Shown: in pieces, positions 43,868-52,351 of the stretch
How positions within the stretch are numbered: the first letter of the stretch is position 1
Layout: every line of letters begins with the position of its first letter
DNA from: Streptomyces sp. CMB-StM0423
GTDB lineage: Bacteria > Actinomycetota > Actinomycetes > Streptomycetales > Streptomycetaceae
DNA: 64,000 bases
Direction: 5' to 3'
Assembly (NCBI RefSeq): GCF_002847285.1
Contig: NZ_CP025407.1
Coordinates: 7,505,001-7,569,000 of the forward strand
Notes under the pieces: model-generated
Databases searched by the model: none
The model's input: the letters and a program-made list of their open reading frames with translations, nothing else
Told to the model about the DNA's origin: nothing
Program-made: the position numbers and the translations under genes

Positions 43868-44257
43868 TCAGACTCCCGCGGGCACCGCTCCGGGCGGCCG
43901 GTCGCGCTGCGTACGGCGGCCGCCGCGGCGCTCCCTGCGGGCGCGGCGGGCGGCGCTGCTGGGCCGCGACTCCACCCCGTACCGCTGCTTCCAGACCTGC
44001 CGCGTCACCCACACGTCCAGCACGCCCCAGGTCGCGACCACGGTGCTCACGACCGTGCTCAGCAGCAGCGGAAAGGCCGGCCACGACCCGCTGACGGTGA
44101 ACAGCAGGGCCGCCATCGCCTGGCTCAGGGTCAGGGCCACGATGATCACGGCGCGTACGGCCGCCGTCCGCACCGGGTCCGGAAGCCTCGGTGTGCCGAC
44201 GGGCTCCTCGACCCAGAGCGGCGATTCGGGGCGCCGCAGCTCCTCCTCCGCAGCCAT
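43868..44257 (-). CDS. Small membrane protein, two TM helices
   Basis: A 129-residue protein with an acidic N terminus, two transmembrane helices (AVRAVIIVALTLSQAMAALLF, about 34-54, and FPLLLSTVVSTVVATWGVLDVWV, about 62-84) and a basic Arg-rich C-terminal tail predicted to face the cytoplasm. It belongs to a type of small actinobacterial membrane proteins without known role. GAGGGA lies 4-5 nt before ATG 44257. It may be the first gene of the leftward group with the methyltransferase (gap 150 bp). Confidence 0.75.
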   Translation of the reverse strand: MAAEEELRRPESPLWVEEPVGTPRLPDPVRTAAVRAVIIVALTLSQAMAALLFTVSGSWPAFPLLLSTVVSTVVATWGVLDVWVTRQVWKQRYGVESRPSSAARRARRERRGGRRTQRDRPPGAVPAGV

Positions 44258-44430
44258 CAGTTCCCTCTCCCGCTCGACTGCCGGGTGTCCAGGGTCACTG
44301 CCCCGCACGCGGGGTGACGAAAGCCCGGGGTACCCATGTTCACACGTTCCGATGTGTCAACGTTCGAAGGGGGCTACGAGTTGCCGGGGCGACGGTAGTA
44401 GGCTGCGCCGACTGGGGAAGGGACGCGGGC

Positions 44431-44853
44431 ATGGTTGTGCAGGGTGGGAACAGACGGCAGCCGGCCGGGAGCCGGTTGAACTGGCTGCTCGACGATCTGG
44501 TGGGGCGGCTGGCGAGCGTGCGGATGGCGCTGGTGCTGTCCTCCGACGGGCTGCCGATGAGCGTCTCCGAGGACGTGAGCAGGGAGGACTCCGAGCATCT
44601 GGCGGCGGTGGCCTCCGGCATCCACGGCCTGGCCAAGGGCGTGGGCACGCACTTCGAAGCGGGTTCCGTACGGCAGACACTCGTGGAGCTGGACGACGCG
44701 TTCCTCTTCGTCACCGCGGCGGGCGACGGCAGTTGCCTCGCGGTGATGGCGGCGTCGGACGCCGACATCGGGCAGATCGCGTACGAGATGACGCTGCTGG
44801 TCAAGCGGGTCGGCGAGCATCTGGCGGCGGCGCCGCGGGGCAGCAGGTCCTGA
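44431..44853 (+). CDS. Roadblock/LC7 domain protein (CvnB-like)
   Basis: A 140-residue protein with one roadblock/LC7 domain: LNWLLDDLVGRLASVRMALVLSSDGLPMSV, EHLAAVASGIHGLAKGVGTHF and LFVTAAGDGSCLAVMAASDADIGQIAYEM. It is the same fold and length as CvnB of the Streptomyces conservons, where it is encoded with a sensor kinase (CvnA), CvnC and a Ras-like GTPase (CvnD). None of those lies next to this gene, so it is an orphan. GAAGGGA precedes the ATG. It is convergent with glpK. Confidence 0.88.
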   Translation: MVVQGGNRRQPAGSRLNWLLDDLVGRLASVRMALVLSSDGLPMSVSEDVSREDSEHLAAVASGIHGLAKGVGTHFEAGSVRQTLVELDDAFLFVTAAGDGSCLAVMAASDADIGQIAYEMTLLVKRVGEHLAAAPRGSRS

Positions 44854-44884
44854 CGTCGGACGGCCGCGCCGCGGCGCCGCGGCG

Positions 44885-46405
44885 TCAGCCTGCGCCGTCC
44901 TCCCGGTCGTCCTGCCAGCCGAAGCTGCGCTCGACGGCCTTGCGCCAGTTGCGGTACTCGCGCTCCCGCGTGCCCTCGTCCATGCGCGGCGTCCACTCGG
45001 TGTCGCGCTTCCAGTGGGAGCGCAGCTCGTCCTGGTCCCGCCATACGCCCGTGGCCAGGCCCGCGGCGTAGGCGGCACCGAGGCAGGTGGTCTCGGAGAT
45101 CACCGGCCGCATCACGGGTACGCCGAGGACGTCCGCCTGGTGCTGCATCAGCAGATTGTTGGCGGTCATTCCTCCGTCCACCTTCAGGTCCGTCAGCCGT
45201 ACCCCCGAGTCCTGGTACATCGCGTCGACGACCTCGCGCGTCTGCCAGCTCGTCGCCTCCAGCACGGCGCGCGCCAGGTGCGCCTTGGTGACGTACCGGG
45301 TCAGGCCGGTGACGACACCGCGCGCGTCGCCGCGCCAGTAAGGGGCGAACAGCCCGGAGAACGCCGGGACGATGTACGCGCCGCCGTTGTCGTCGACGCT
45401 CGCCGCCAGCGTCTCGATCTCCTCGGCGGCGGAGATGATGCCGAGCTGGTCACGGAACCACTGCACCAGCGCCCCGGTGATGGCGATGGACCCCTCCAGG
45501 CAGTAGACGGGCGCCTCGCCGCCGATCTGGTAGCCCATGGTGGTCAGCAGCCCGTTCTTCGACGGCACCGGCCGGGTCCCGGTGTTGAGCAGCAGGAAGC
45601 TGCCCGTGCCGTACGTGTTCTTGGCCTCGCCGACGCCGTAGCAGGTCTGGCCGAAGATCGCCGCCTGCTGGTCGCCGAGCGCGGAGGCCACGGGCACGCC
45701 GTCGAGCTGTCCCGTGCAGGTGCCGTAGACCTCGGCGGAGGAGCGGATCTCCGGCAGCATCGCGGCCGGGAGGTCCATGGCCGACAGGATGGACTCGTCC
45801 CACTGGTGGGTCTCGATGTTCATCAGCATGGTGCGCGAGGCGTTGGTGACGTCGGTGACGTGGACGCCGCCGTCCACGCCGCCGGTGAGGTTGTAGATCA
45901 GCCAGGAGTCGACGGTGCCGAAGGCGATCTCGCCGTTCTCGGCGCGGCGGCGCAGTCCGGGCACGTTGTCGAGCAGCCAGGCGGCCTTGGGCCCGGAGAA
46001 GTAGCTGGCGAGCGGCAGCCCGGTGCGGTCGCGGAAGCGGTCCTGGCCGTCCTCGCCGCCGAGTTGGGTGCACAGGGCGGCGGTGCGGGTGTCCTGCCAG
46101 ACGATGGCGTTGTGCACCGGCTTGCCGGTGGCCCGGTCCCACAGCACGGTCGTCTCGCGCTGGTTGGTGATGCCCACGGCGCTCAGCTCGTCGGCCCGCA
46201 GCCCCGCCTTGGCCAGCGCCCCGGCGACCACGGCCTGGGTCTTGGCCCAGATCTCGGTGGCGTCGTGCTCCACCCAGCCGGGCCTGGGGAAGATCTGGCG
46301 GTGCTCGCGCTGGTCGACGGCGACGATGGCGCCGTTCTGGTCGAAGACGATGCAGCGGCTCGATGTGGTGCCCTGGTCGATGGCGGCGACGTACTTGTCC
46401 GTCAT
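44885..46405 (-). CDS. glpK: Glycerol kinase
   Basis: Phosphorylates glycerol to sn-glycerol 3-phosphate with ATP. The 506-residue FGGY-family protein has DQGTTSSR (residues 10-17), GDQQAAIFGQTC, YGTGSFLLLNTG and the C-terminal VDGGMTANNLLMQ, at the usual family length. AGGGG precedes ATG 46405 at 5-6 nt. glpF lies 16 bp upstream on the same strand, so glpFK is an operon. In S. coelicolor the corresponding operon is preceded by the IclR-type gylR and followed by glpD; neither gene is adjacent here. Confidence 0.96.
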   Translation of the reverse strand: MTDKYVAAIDQGTTSSRCIVFDQNGAIVAVDQREHRQIFPRPGWVEHDATEIWAKTQAVVAGALAKAGLRADELSAVGITNQRETTVLWDRATGKPVHNAIVWQDTRTAALCTQLGGEDGQDRFRDRTGLPLASYFSGPKAAWLLDNVPGLRRRAENGEIAFGTVDSWLIYNLTGGVDGGVHVTDVTNASRTMLMNIETHQWDESILSAMDLPAAMLPEIRSSAEVYGTCTGQLDGVPVASALGDQQAAIFGQTCYGVGEAKNTYGTGSFLLLNTGTRPVPSKNGLLTTMGYQIGGEAPVYCLEGSIAITGALVQWFRDQLGIISAAEEIETLAASVDDNGGAYIVPAFSGLFAPYWRGDARGVVTGLTRYVTKAHLARAVLEATSWQTREVVDAMYQDSGVRLTDLKVDGGMTANNLLMQHQADVLGVPVMRPVISETTCLGAAYAAGLATGVWRDQDELRSHWKRDTEWTPRMDEGTREREYRNWRKAVERSFGWQDDREDGAG

Positions 46406-46420
46406 GACGTCCCCTTGCTG

Positions 46421-47155
46421 CTAGAAGGCGAGTTTGTAGATCAGCGCGCTCAGCACGCCGCCGATCAGCGGGCCGGCCACGGGTATCCAGGCGTAGTTCC
46501 ACTCGCTGGTGCCCTTGTTGGGTATCGGCAGCAGCGCGTGGGCGATACGGGGACCCAGGTCGCGGGCCGGGTTGATGGCGTAGCCCGTGGGGCCGCCGAG
46601 CGACAGGCCGATGCCGACGACGAGCAGCGCGACGACGAGCACCTGGGTGCCGGACTCGGCCAGCCCCTCGGTGAGGCCGAAGGCGAGGATCGGCAGCACG
46701 AGGCCGACGGTGGCGATGATCTCGGTGACGAGGTTCTGCCACGGGTGGTAGATCTCCGGGCGGGTGGAGAAGATGCCGAGCGTCTCGACGGACGTCTCGC
46801 GGTTCGCGTTGCGGGCGAACTGGCCGTAGTAGACGAGCCAGGCGAGCACGGCGCCGATGAGGGCGCCGAGCATCTGCGAGGCGATGTACAGCGGCACCTT
46901 CCCCCAGTTCTCGTTGCTCTCGACGGCCACGCCGAGGGTCACGGCCGGGTTGATGTGCCCGCCGGACAGCGGCGCGGCGGTGTACGCGCCGGCCAGCACG
47001 GCGAAGCCCCACCCGAAGGCGATGACGACCCAGCCGGACGCTTTGGCCTTCGATTTCTCCAGGGTGACGGCGGCGCAGACGCCCGCGCCGAACAGGATCA
47101 GAATGGCGGTGCCGATCACTTCACCGGCGAAGATGTCCCCATTGGGATAGTCCAT
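46421..47155 (-). CDS. glpF: Glycerol uptake facilitator (aquaglyceroporin)
   Basis: MIP-family channel for glycerol in the cytoplasmic membrane. The 244-residue protein has six hydrophobic segments and both NPA half-helix motifs, GHINPAVT (about residues 66-73) and AINPARDLGPR (about 194-204); the Asp after the second NPAR marks the glycerol-conducting group. GAGGAG is 6 nt before ATG 47155. It is the first gene of glpFK. Confidence 0.95.
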   Translation of the reverse strand: MDYPNGDIFAGEVIGTAILILFGAGVCAAVTLEKSKAKASGWVVIAFGWGFAVLAGAYTAAPLSGGHINPAVTLGVAVESNENWGKVPLYIASQMLGALIGAVLAWLVYYGQFARNANRETSVETLGIFSTRPEIYHPWQNLVTEIIATVGLVLPILAFGLTEGLAESGTQVLVVALLVVGIGLSLGGPTGYAINPARDLGPRIAHALLPIPNKGTSEWNYAWIPVAGPLIGGVLSALIYKLAF

Positions 47156-47460
47156 TGCGGCTCCTCGATCAACCACCGGGATCACCGTCCCGGCCGAGAC
47201 GAAGGGTGCGTTCTTCCCTGGCTGTTGCCATGACGTCGAGCGCCGGCAGGGGAGGGAGGTCCACACCCCGGCCGGCGTCGCTGCGAGCGCGCGTCAGCGA
47301 GGCGTATCGCCGGTGGGAGACAGAGCGGCGGGGCCGTCGTGCGGCGATGCCCGACTGACATCCGGCAGTGTTCACCTGCCCTGATGGACCGTCAAGACAC
47401 TGGACACGACGGCCTCAAATGTATTTTCGACACCGCTGGTCCGGGGCCGGACCGCACGCG
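47156..47460. other. 305-bp region upstream of glpF
   Basis: No gene is supported. It carries a possible glpF promoter at 47367-47395, giving a leader of about 200 nt. No strong hairpin or known riboswitch was recognised in it. The sequence is visibly less GC-rich than its surroundings in parts. Confidence 0.5.
47367..47395 (-). promoter_or_regulatory. Candidate glpF promoter
   Basis: Minus-strand TTGACG (47390-47395), 17-bp spacer, AACACT (47367-47372). The -35 is good, the -10 poor. Confidence 0.3.
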
Positions 47461-48267
47461 TCACGCCGGGCGGAGGAGCCTCGCGCCGTCGCGCAGCAGG
47501 CGGTCGACCGCGTCGGCGGAGAGGGCGTCGGCCAGCGGCCCCCAGAAGCCGTCGTCCGGTTCCGCCACCGCGTCGACGCGGCTGCCGTCGCGCCAGGAGG
47601 CGTCGAAGCCCAGCCGCCAGGAGTGCAGATGCGTCCGCAGACCCGCCGCCGCGGCAGCCTTGTCGAAGAGGGGGTCGCCCAGGATCGGGTGGCCGATCCA
47701 GGCGAGGTGGACGCGGATCTGGTGCCGCCGGCCGGTGACCGGGCGGGCGAGGAGCACCGAACGCCCGCCGTCGCTCCAGAGCGTACGGAAGTGGGTGGTC
47801 GACGGGTAGTTCTTCCCGTCGAGCACGTCCTCCTCAGCGACCCACCAGCGGCCTTCCGCCTCATCCGCCCGGATCGCCTCGCGCGCCGCGGCGATACGCA
47901 CCCTGTTCTTCCGGCCGACGCCGAGGGGCAGTTCGATCGTGCCCCGGTCGGGCAGTCCGGTGGTCGCGGTGACGACCAGATACGCCTTGTCGACGGTCCG
48001 CTTGTTGAACTGCCGGGTCAGGCCGCCGTGCGTGGCCAGGTCCTTGGCGAAGAGAACGACGCCTGAGGTGACCTTGTCGATGCGATGGGCGGGATAAAGC
48101 TGTTCTCCCGCCTCGGCGGCGAGTTCCACGAGATCGGTGCCGTGCCGCTCACCCATCACGGAAATCCCGGCGGGTTTGTTCAGGACCAGGACCGATTCGT
48201 CCTCCAGGAGTACGGAAGTGTCGCGGACTTCCCGCCAGCCGGGCACGGTCATCTGCATGTCTCTCAT
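47461..48267 (-). CDS. RluA-family pseudouridine synthase
   Basis: Converts uridine to pseudouridine in rRNA or tRNA. The 268-residue protein has VLNKPAGISVMG (residues 29-40), the catalytic-Asp motif AHRIDKVTSGVVLFAK (about 60-75, Asp64 region), KAYLVVTA and GRRHQIRVHLAWIGHPILGD. There is no S4 RNA-binding domain; the N terminus is short. ATG 48267 lacks a good ribosome-binding site, so ATG 48258 or 48252 could be the start. It follows the SpoU-type methylase gene by 21 bp, an apparent two-gene operon for RNA modification. The pair has more A/T at third codon positions than the neighbours. Confidence 0.9.
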   Translation of the reverse strand: MRDMQMTVPGWREVRDTSVLLEDESVLVLNKPAGISVMGERHGTDLVELAAEAGEQLYPAHRIDKVTSGVVLFAKDLATHGGLTRQFNKRTVDKAYLVVTATTGLPDRGTIELPLGVGRKNRVRIAAAREAIRADEAEGRWWVAEEDVLDGKNYPSTTHFRTLWSDGGRSVLLARPVTGRRHQIRVHLAWIGHPILGDPLFDKAAAAAGLRTHLHSWRLGFDASWRDGSRVDAVAEPDDGFWGPLADALSADAVDRLLRDGARLLRPA

Positions 48268-48288
48268 CGAATTCGGGCGGGTTCCGGA

Positions 48289-48783
48289 TCAGCCTTCGGG
48301 GTACTGCTTGCAGTACTCGTACAGCGCCATGGCCGTCGCGGTCGCGACGTTGTAGCTGTGCGGCATTCCCCAGACGGGAATCTCGACGCAGTCGTCGACG
48401 AACTTCAACTCCTCCTCGGTGAGGCCGAGCCGCTCGTTTCCGACGGCGAGGGCCGTTTTCCGGGGGAAGGAGTAGGTGTGCAGATTGTGGGAGTTGGTCG
48501 TCTGCTCCAGGCCGACGACCCGGTAGCCGGCCGCGCGGAGATCCTTCAGCACCGGCGGAAGGGTCCTGCGGACCTCGATCGTGACGTGGTCCGTGCTGTC
48601 CCGGGCGACATCGGGGTCGACTTTCGCGTTACCGCACGCGATGACCCTGGTGATTCCGCAGCATCCCGCGGTGCGGACGATGCTGGACAGATTGGCGCGG
48701 GTGCGAAGAGGAGCACAGGCCACGACGATTTCGCGCTCTCCGGTGAGCGTGGCCGGCGGCCGATGCCGAATGTGGTCGAACAT
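48289..48783 (-). CDS. SpoU/TrmH-family RNA 2'-O-methyltransferase
   Basis: A 164-residue single-domain SPOUT (knotted) methylase. Motif 1 is TRANLSSIVRTAGCCG (about residues 28-43, Asn and Arg of the active site), motif 2 ALAVGNERLGL and motif 3 IPVWGMPHSYNVATATAMALYEY at the C terminus, forming the SAM-binding knot. The N-terminal RNA-binding domain of larger family members is absent, as in TrmL-like proteins, so the target could be tRNA or rRNA. A TAGACT box lies 9 nt before ATG 48783, with no ribosome-binding site. It is the first gene of the pair with the RluA-family gene. Confidence 0.88.
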   Translation of the reverse strand: MFDHIRHRPPATLTGEREIVVACAPLRTRANLSSIVRTAGCCGITRVIACGNAKVDPDVARDSTDHVTIEVRRTLPPVLKDLRAAGYRVVGLEQTTNSHNLHTYSFPRKTALAVGNERLGLTEEELKFVDDCVEIPVWGMPHSYNVATATAMALYEYCKQYPEG

Positions 48784-48798
48784 AATCGGCCCAGTCTA
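48784..48798 (-). promoter_or_regulatory. -10 box close to the SpoU-type gene
   Basis: Minus-strand TAGACT (48793-48798), 9 nt before the ATG, implies a leader of only a few nucleotides at most. Confidence 0.35.
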
Positions 48799-48838
48799 CA
48801 AGGGCGGACTGGGTCGGAAGGCCGCCGGCCGCGCTCCG

Positions 48839-49660
48839 TCAGCGTCCGCTACCGGACAGCGAGCGGCGGTGGACCGGGAAGTCGAAGTACGTGTCCGGGA
48901 ACGGCTCGCCCGCGAGAGCGAAGTGCCACCACTCGTACGCGTAGTTCACGAAGCCCGCCGCCTCCAGGCCGTCCTTGAGCCGCATCCGGTTCGCGCGCTG
49001 CTCGCCCGTGACCCGCTCGTCCAGCGTGTGGCTGAGAGTGTCGAAGCAGTCGTAGCCCGTGCCCATATCGATCGAGTTGTCGGGGAAGCGCTCCTGCTGC
49101 GGGGCCGCGCAGTCGACGAGCGGTTCGCCCGGCTCGTACGGGCGCGTGCTCCCGGCCGGCAGCTTCACCAGAGTGAGGTCGACGACGCTGCCGCGGCTGT
49201 GGCCGGAGCGGGCGGCGATGTAGCCGTCGTCGAAGAGCCGGGACTTGTCGACGCGCGGGTAGAACTCGTCCTTCATCCGCTGGTCGCCCAGGTCCTCGGC
49301 CCAGGTGACGAACTGGTCCACGGCGCGCTGCGGGCGGTAGCAGTCGTAGACCTTCAGGGTGTAGCCGTCCCGGAGGAAGGCCCGCTGCGCCTTCTTCAGC
49401 GCCCGGGCGGCGTCCTCGGTGAGGATGCACATCGGCTTGCGGTAGCCGTCGATGCGCTCGCCGGTGAAGTTGTGCGGGGTGACGTAGCGGATGTCGTGCA
49501 GGATCGTCGGGTCCACGTCGGAGAGCGCGACGAACTCCTTCGGAGCCTTCGGCTCCGGCTTCGCGGCGGCCGGGGGTGCCGCGGTGGCCGTGACGGCGAG
49601 GGCCGCGGCGGCGGCCAGGACGGCGAGCCGGGACAGGGGGCGCGCGAGGGCGGCGTTCAT
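48839..49660 (-). CDS. Secreted M15-family D-Ala-D-Ala dipeptidase (VanX-like)
   Basis: A 273-residue protein with a signal peptide (LARPLSRLAVLAAAAALAVTATAA) and an M15D peptidase domain. Zinc ligands and catalytic residues are visible in SGHSRGSVVDL (His and Asp) and YEWWHF (Glu and His). Extra Cys residues (CILTEDA, YDCYRP, DCAAP, GYDCFD) may form disulphides, suiting an exported enzyme. ATG 49660 is preferred over 49666 since AGGG is then 9 nt upstream. Cytoplasmic VanX destroys D-Ala-D-Ala in glycopeptide resistance; the export signal and lack of vanHA/vanRS neighbours argue for a cell-wall or nutrient role. Confidence 0.9.
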   Translation of the reverse strand: MNAALARPLSRLAVLAAAAALAVTATAAPPAAAKPEPKAPKEFVALSDVDPTILHDIRYVTPHNFTGERIDGYRKPMCILTEDAARALKKAQRAFLRDGYTLKVYDCYRPQRAVDQFVTWAEDLGDQRMKDEFYPRVDKSRLFDDGYIAARSGHSRGSVVDLTLVKLPAGSTRPYEPGEPLVDCAAPQQERFPDNSIDMGTGYDCFDTLSHTLDERVTGEQRANRMRLKDGLEAAGFVNYAYEWWHFALAGEPFPDTYFDFPVHRRSLSGSGR

Positions 49661-49760
49661 TGGCATGGCCCTTTCACTATCGCAGCGGGGGCGCGTGGGG
49701 AAGGGGACGGCACGGGACTGTCCGGGTGTACGGAACGGGGCGGCCCGACCGTACGGGCGG

Positions 49761-52094
49761 CTACTCGCCCCGTACCCGCACCGGCAGGTCAGGCTCCGCG
49801 CCGTCCTCGCGCCGCACCGTCGTACGGCCCGTCCACCGCGTCACGTACCGCTCCAGCCGCGGCGCCTCCCAGCCGTCCCCGTCGTCCCGTACGACCACGC
49901 CGCCGCCCGTGACGCCGGGCGGCGGCGCCCAGACCTCCAGCTCCGTACCGCCGTCCGCGCCCGCCACCGGCAGCACCGCGCCCGCCCGGGCCAGCACCGG
50001 CACCCGGGCGAGCGGCGCCTCCAGCTCCACGGTGCCCGGGCCGGTCAGGGCGCGGCCCGTCGCCGTGTCGTACCACTGCCCCAACGGCAGCCGCACCGCA
50101 CGGCGGCGGGCTCCCGCGGCCAGCACCGGGGCCACCAGCAGCGCGTCGCCGAGCAGAAAGGCGTCCCCCGTCTCGCGCAGCGCCCGGTCCGCCGGGTGGT
50201 ACCACCACGGGGGACGGACCCAAGGCGCACCGGTACGTTCCGCGAGCCGGGCGAGCGTCGCGAGATACGGGCGCAGGCGCTCCCGCTCGCGCAGCGCCGC
50301 GCCCGCGTGCTCCAGCACCTCGGGCCCGAACTCCCACGGCTCGCGCCGCCCGGCGTCGAACGCGCAGTGCGTGCGGAACAGCGGCAGGTACGAGCCGAGC
50401 TGGAGCCAGCGCAGATACAGCTCGGGATCCGGCCGCCCGCTGAACCCGCCGACGTCCGGGCCCGAGTAGGGCACCCCGCACAGGCCCAGGCCGACGACGA
50501 GCGCCAGCGACGCGGACAGGCCGGGCCAGCCGGTGGCCACGTCGCCCGACCAGGTGCCGCCGTAGCGCTGGAGGCCCGCCCAGCCGGAGCGGGAGAAGAG
50601 GAACGGGCGGCGGTCGGGCTGCAGTCCGGTCAGCGCCCCGTATGCGGCGCGGGCCATCTGCAGGGCGTAGACGTTGTGCGCCTCGCGGTGGTCGCCGCCG
50701 CGTCCCTCCAGGGCGTGCCGGGTCGAGCGGGGCAGGGTCTTCTCGCCGAAGGCGGCGAAGGACGCGGGCTCGTTCATGTCGTGCCAGAAGCCGGTGAAGC
50801 CCTGCTGCAGCCGCTCCGCGTAGAGCCCGCCCCACCACTTGCGCGCCCGAGGGTCGGTGAAGTCGGGGAAGACCGCGTCGCCCGGCCACACCACGCCGCG
50901 CACGGGGCGGCCGCGCGCGTCCCGTACGAAGGCGTCGGCGGCCACGCCCGCGTCGTACACCGGATAGCCCGGCTCGGCCTTCACGCCCGGGTCGACGATC
51001 GAGACCATGCGCACGCCGTCGGCGGCCAGCTCGCGGGCCAGCCGGGGCAGGTCGGGGAAGCGGTGCGGGTCGGCGGTGAAGACGCGGTGGCCGTCGTAGT
51101 GGTCGATGTCCAGGTGCACCGCCGCCAGCGGCAGGCCGCGCTCGCGGTAGCCGCGTACCACGCGGCGTACGCCCTCGGCGCCGCCGAAGTCCCAGCGGGC
51201 GTGCTGGTAGCCCAGCGCCCAGGCGGGCGGGACGGCGGGGGCGCCGGTGAGCGCCGTCCAGCTCTGCAGGACGCGGGCGGGGGTGCCGGCCATCACCCAG
51301 TAGCGCAGCGGGCCGCCGGCCATGCGCACCTCGACGCGGCCCGGCCGGTCGTGGCCGGAGCCCGCGCCCTCCGCGCCGCGGTACAGCTCGACGGTGCCGT
51401 CCCAGGAGTTGTCGTGGAAGAGCAGATGGCAGCCTGCGTCGGAGACGACGAACTGCACGGGCATCGTCAGGGACAAGGGGTCGTCGCCGGGGGCGAAGGC
51501 GCCGCCGGGGTCGCTGTTCCACAGCCGGTAGCGGCCGTCCGGCAGGGAGGGGCCCGCGGAGCGGCCGCCGAGGCCGAAGAATTGGGCGTCCGGGGCGACG
51601 TGGGCGCGCTGCACCCAGCGCCGTACCTCCTCGCGTGCGTCGTCCTCCGGGAAGCCGGCCGGCGACTCCCACCAGCGCGGCGGCTGCTCCCGGCGCAGCA
51701 CGACGCCCGCGGGCGTACGCACCTCCACCGCCCCGCGCCGCGACACCGCCACGGTGACCCGCTCCGACACCACCCGCCAGCCGCCGCCCGCCGCGTCCGG
51801 TTCGAGCTCCACGCGCGCGTCCGTCTCCGGCCCGCGGGCGAGCGCGTACGACGGCTCCGGCTCCGCGCCGTCCCAGCCGCAGAACACCGCGCCGGTCGTC
51901 GTCACCCGCAGTTGCAGCACGGAGCGGGCGAAGCGGATCACGCCCCCGCCGGGCGCCGGCTCGGCCCCGACCGCGAGCCCCGGCACCCGGGCCCGCTCCA
52001 CACGGCGGCGGGGGAGCGCGGCGGCGTCGGCCCGCCGGTTCCGCACGGCGGCGCGCAGGGCGCGGGCACGCCGGGTGAGGGCGGAGGGATCCAT
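49761..52094 (-). CDS. Glycoside hydrolase family 31 (alpha-glucosidase/xylosidase type)
   Basis: A 777-residue protein from ATG 52094. The GH31 nucleophile motif FWHDMNEPASF gives Asp439, and TWSGDVATGW (about residue 509-518) holds the acid/base Asp. GWAGLQRYGG, HLDIDHYDG and PYSGPDVGGFSG are also typical. The N-terminal beta domain includes a Arg/Ala-rich first 40 residues. There is no signal peptide, so the enzyme is intracellular, and no sugar transporter is next to it. It is divergent from acetoacetyl-CoA synthetase. Alpha-glucosidase and alpha-xylosidase cannot be separated here. Confidence 0.92.
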   Translation of the reverse strand: MDPSALTRRARALRAAVRNRRADAAALPRRRVERARVPGLAVGAEPAPGGGVIRFARSVLQLRVTTTGAVFCGWDGAEPEPSYALARGPETDARVELEPDAAGGGWRVVSERVTVAVSRRGAVEVRTPAGVVLRREQPPRWWESPAGFPEDDAREEVRRWVQRAHVAPDAQFFGLGGRSAGPSLPDGRYRLWNSDPGGAFAPGDDPLSLTMPVQFVVSDAGCHLLFHDNSWDGTVELYRGAEGAGSGHDRPGRVEVRMAGGPLRYWVMAGTPARVLQSWTALTGAPAVPPAWALGYQHARWDFGGAEGVRRVVRGYRERGLPLAAVHLDIDHYDGHRVFTADPHRFPDLPRLARELAADGVRMVSIVDPGVKAEPGYPVYDAGVAADAFVRDARGRPVRGVVWPGDAVFPDFTDPRARKWWGGLYAERLQQGFTGFWHDMNEPASFAAFGEKTLPRSTRHALEGRGGDHREAHNVYALQMARAAYGALTGLQPDRRPFLFSRSGWAGLQRYGGTWSGDVATGWPGLSASLALVVGLGLCGVPYSGPDVGGFSGRPDPELYLRWLQLGSYLPLFRTHCAFDAGRREPWEFGPEVLEHAGAALRERERLRPYLATLARLAERTGAPWVRPPWWYHPADRALRETGDAFLLGDALLVAPVLAAGARRRAVRLPLGQWYDTATGRALTGPGTVELEAPLARVPVLARAGAVLPVAGADGGTELEVWAPPPGVTGGGVVVRDDGDGWEAPRLERYVTRWTGRTTVRREDGAEPDLPVRVRGE

Positions 52095-52351
52095 GCTGAT
52101 CAGCCTGCCACCGCACACCACGGCGGGCGAGAGAGTTCAACCGCTGTTCACCGGGAGTGCGGTCGTGCGCCGCCTGTGCACGCCGCACGACGGCACGGAC
52201 CGGTCGTACTGGTGCCGCTTTCGATCACGTGGCATCGTCTCACCGGAGCACCGGCCACCCTCGCCGGGCGCTCCGTGCGCGCCGCGGCCGCCCCACCGGG
52301 CCGGCGGCGGCGCAGACCCTCATGCGGATGCCGTACCACGGGAGTCACGCC

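Noticed and set aside
48839..49660. VanX-type dipeptidase as part of a glycopeptide-resistance cluster
   Set aside because: The protein has a signal peptide, whereas resistance VanX is cytoplasmic, and no vanH, vanA or vanRS gene is nearby.
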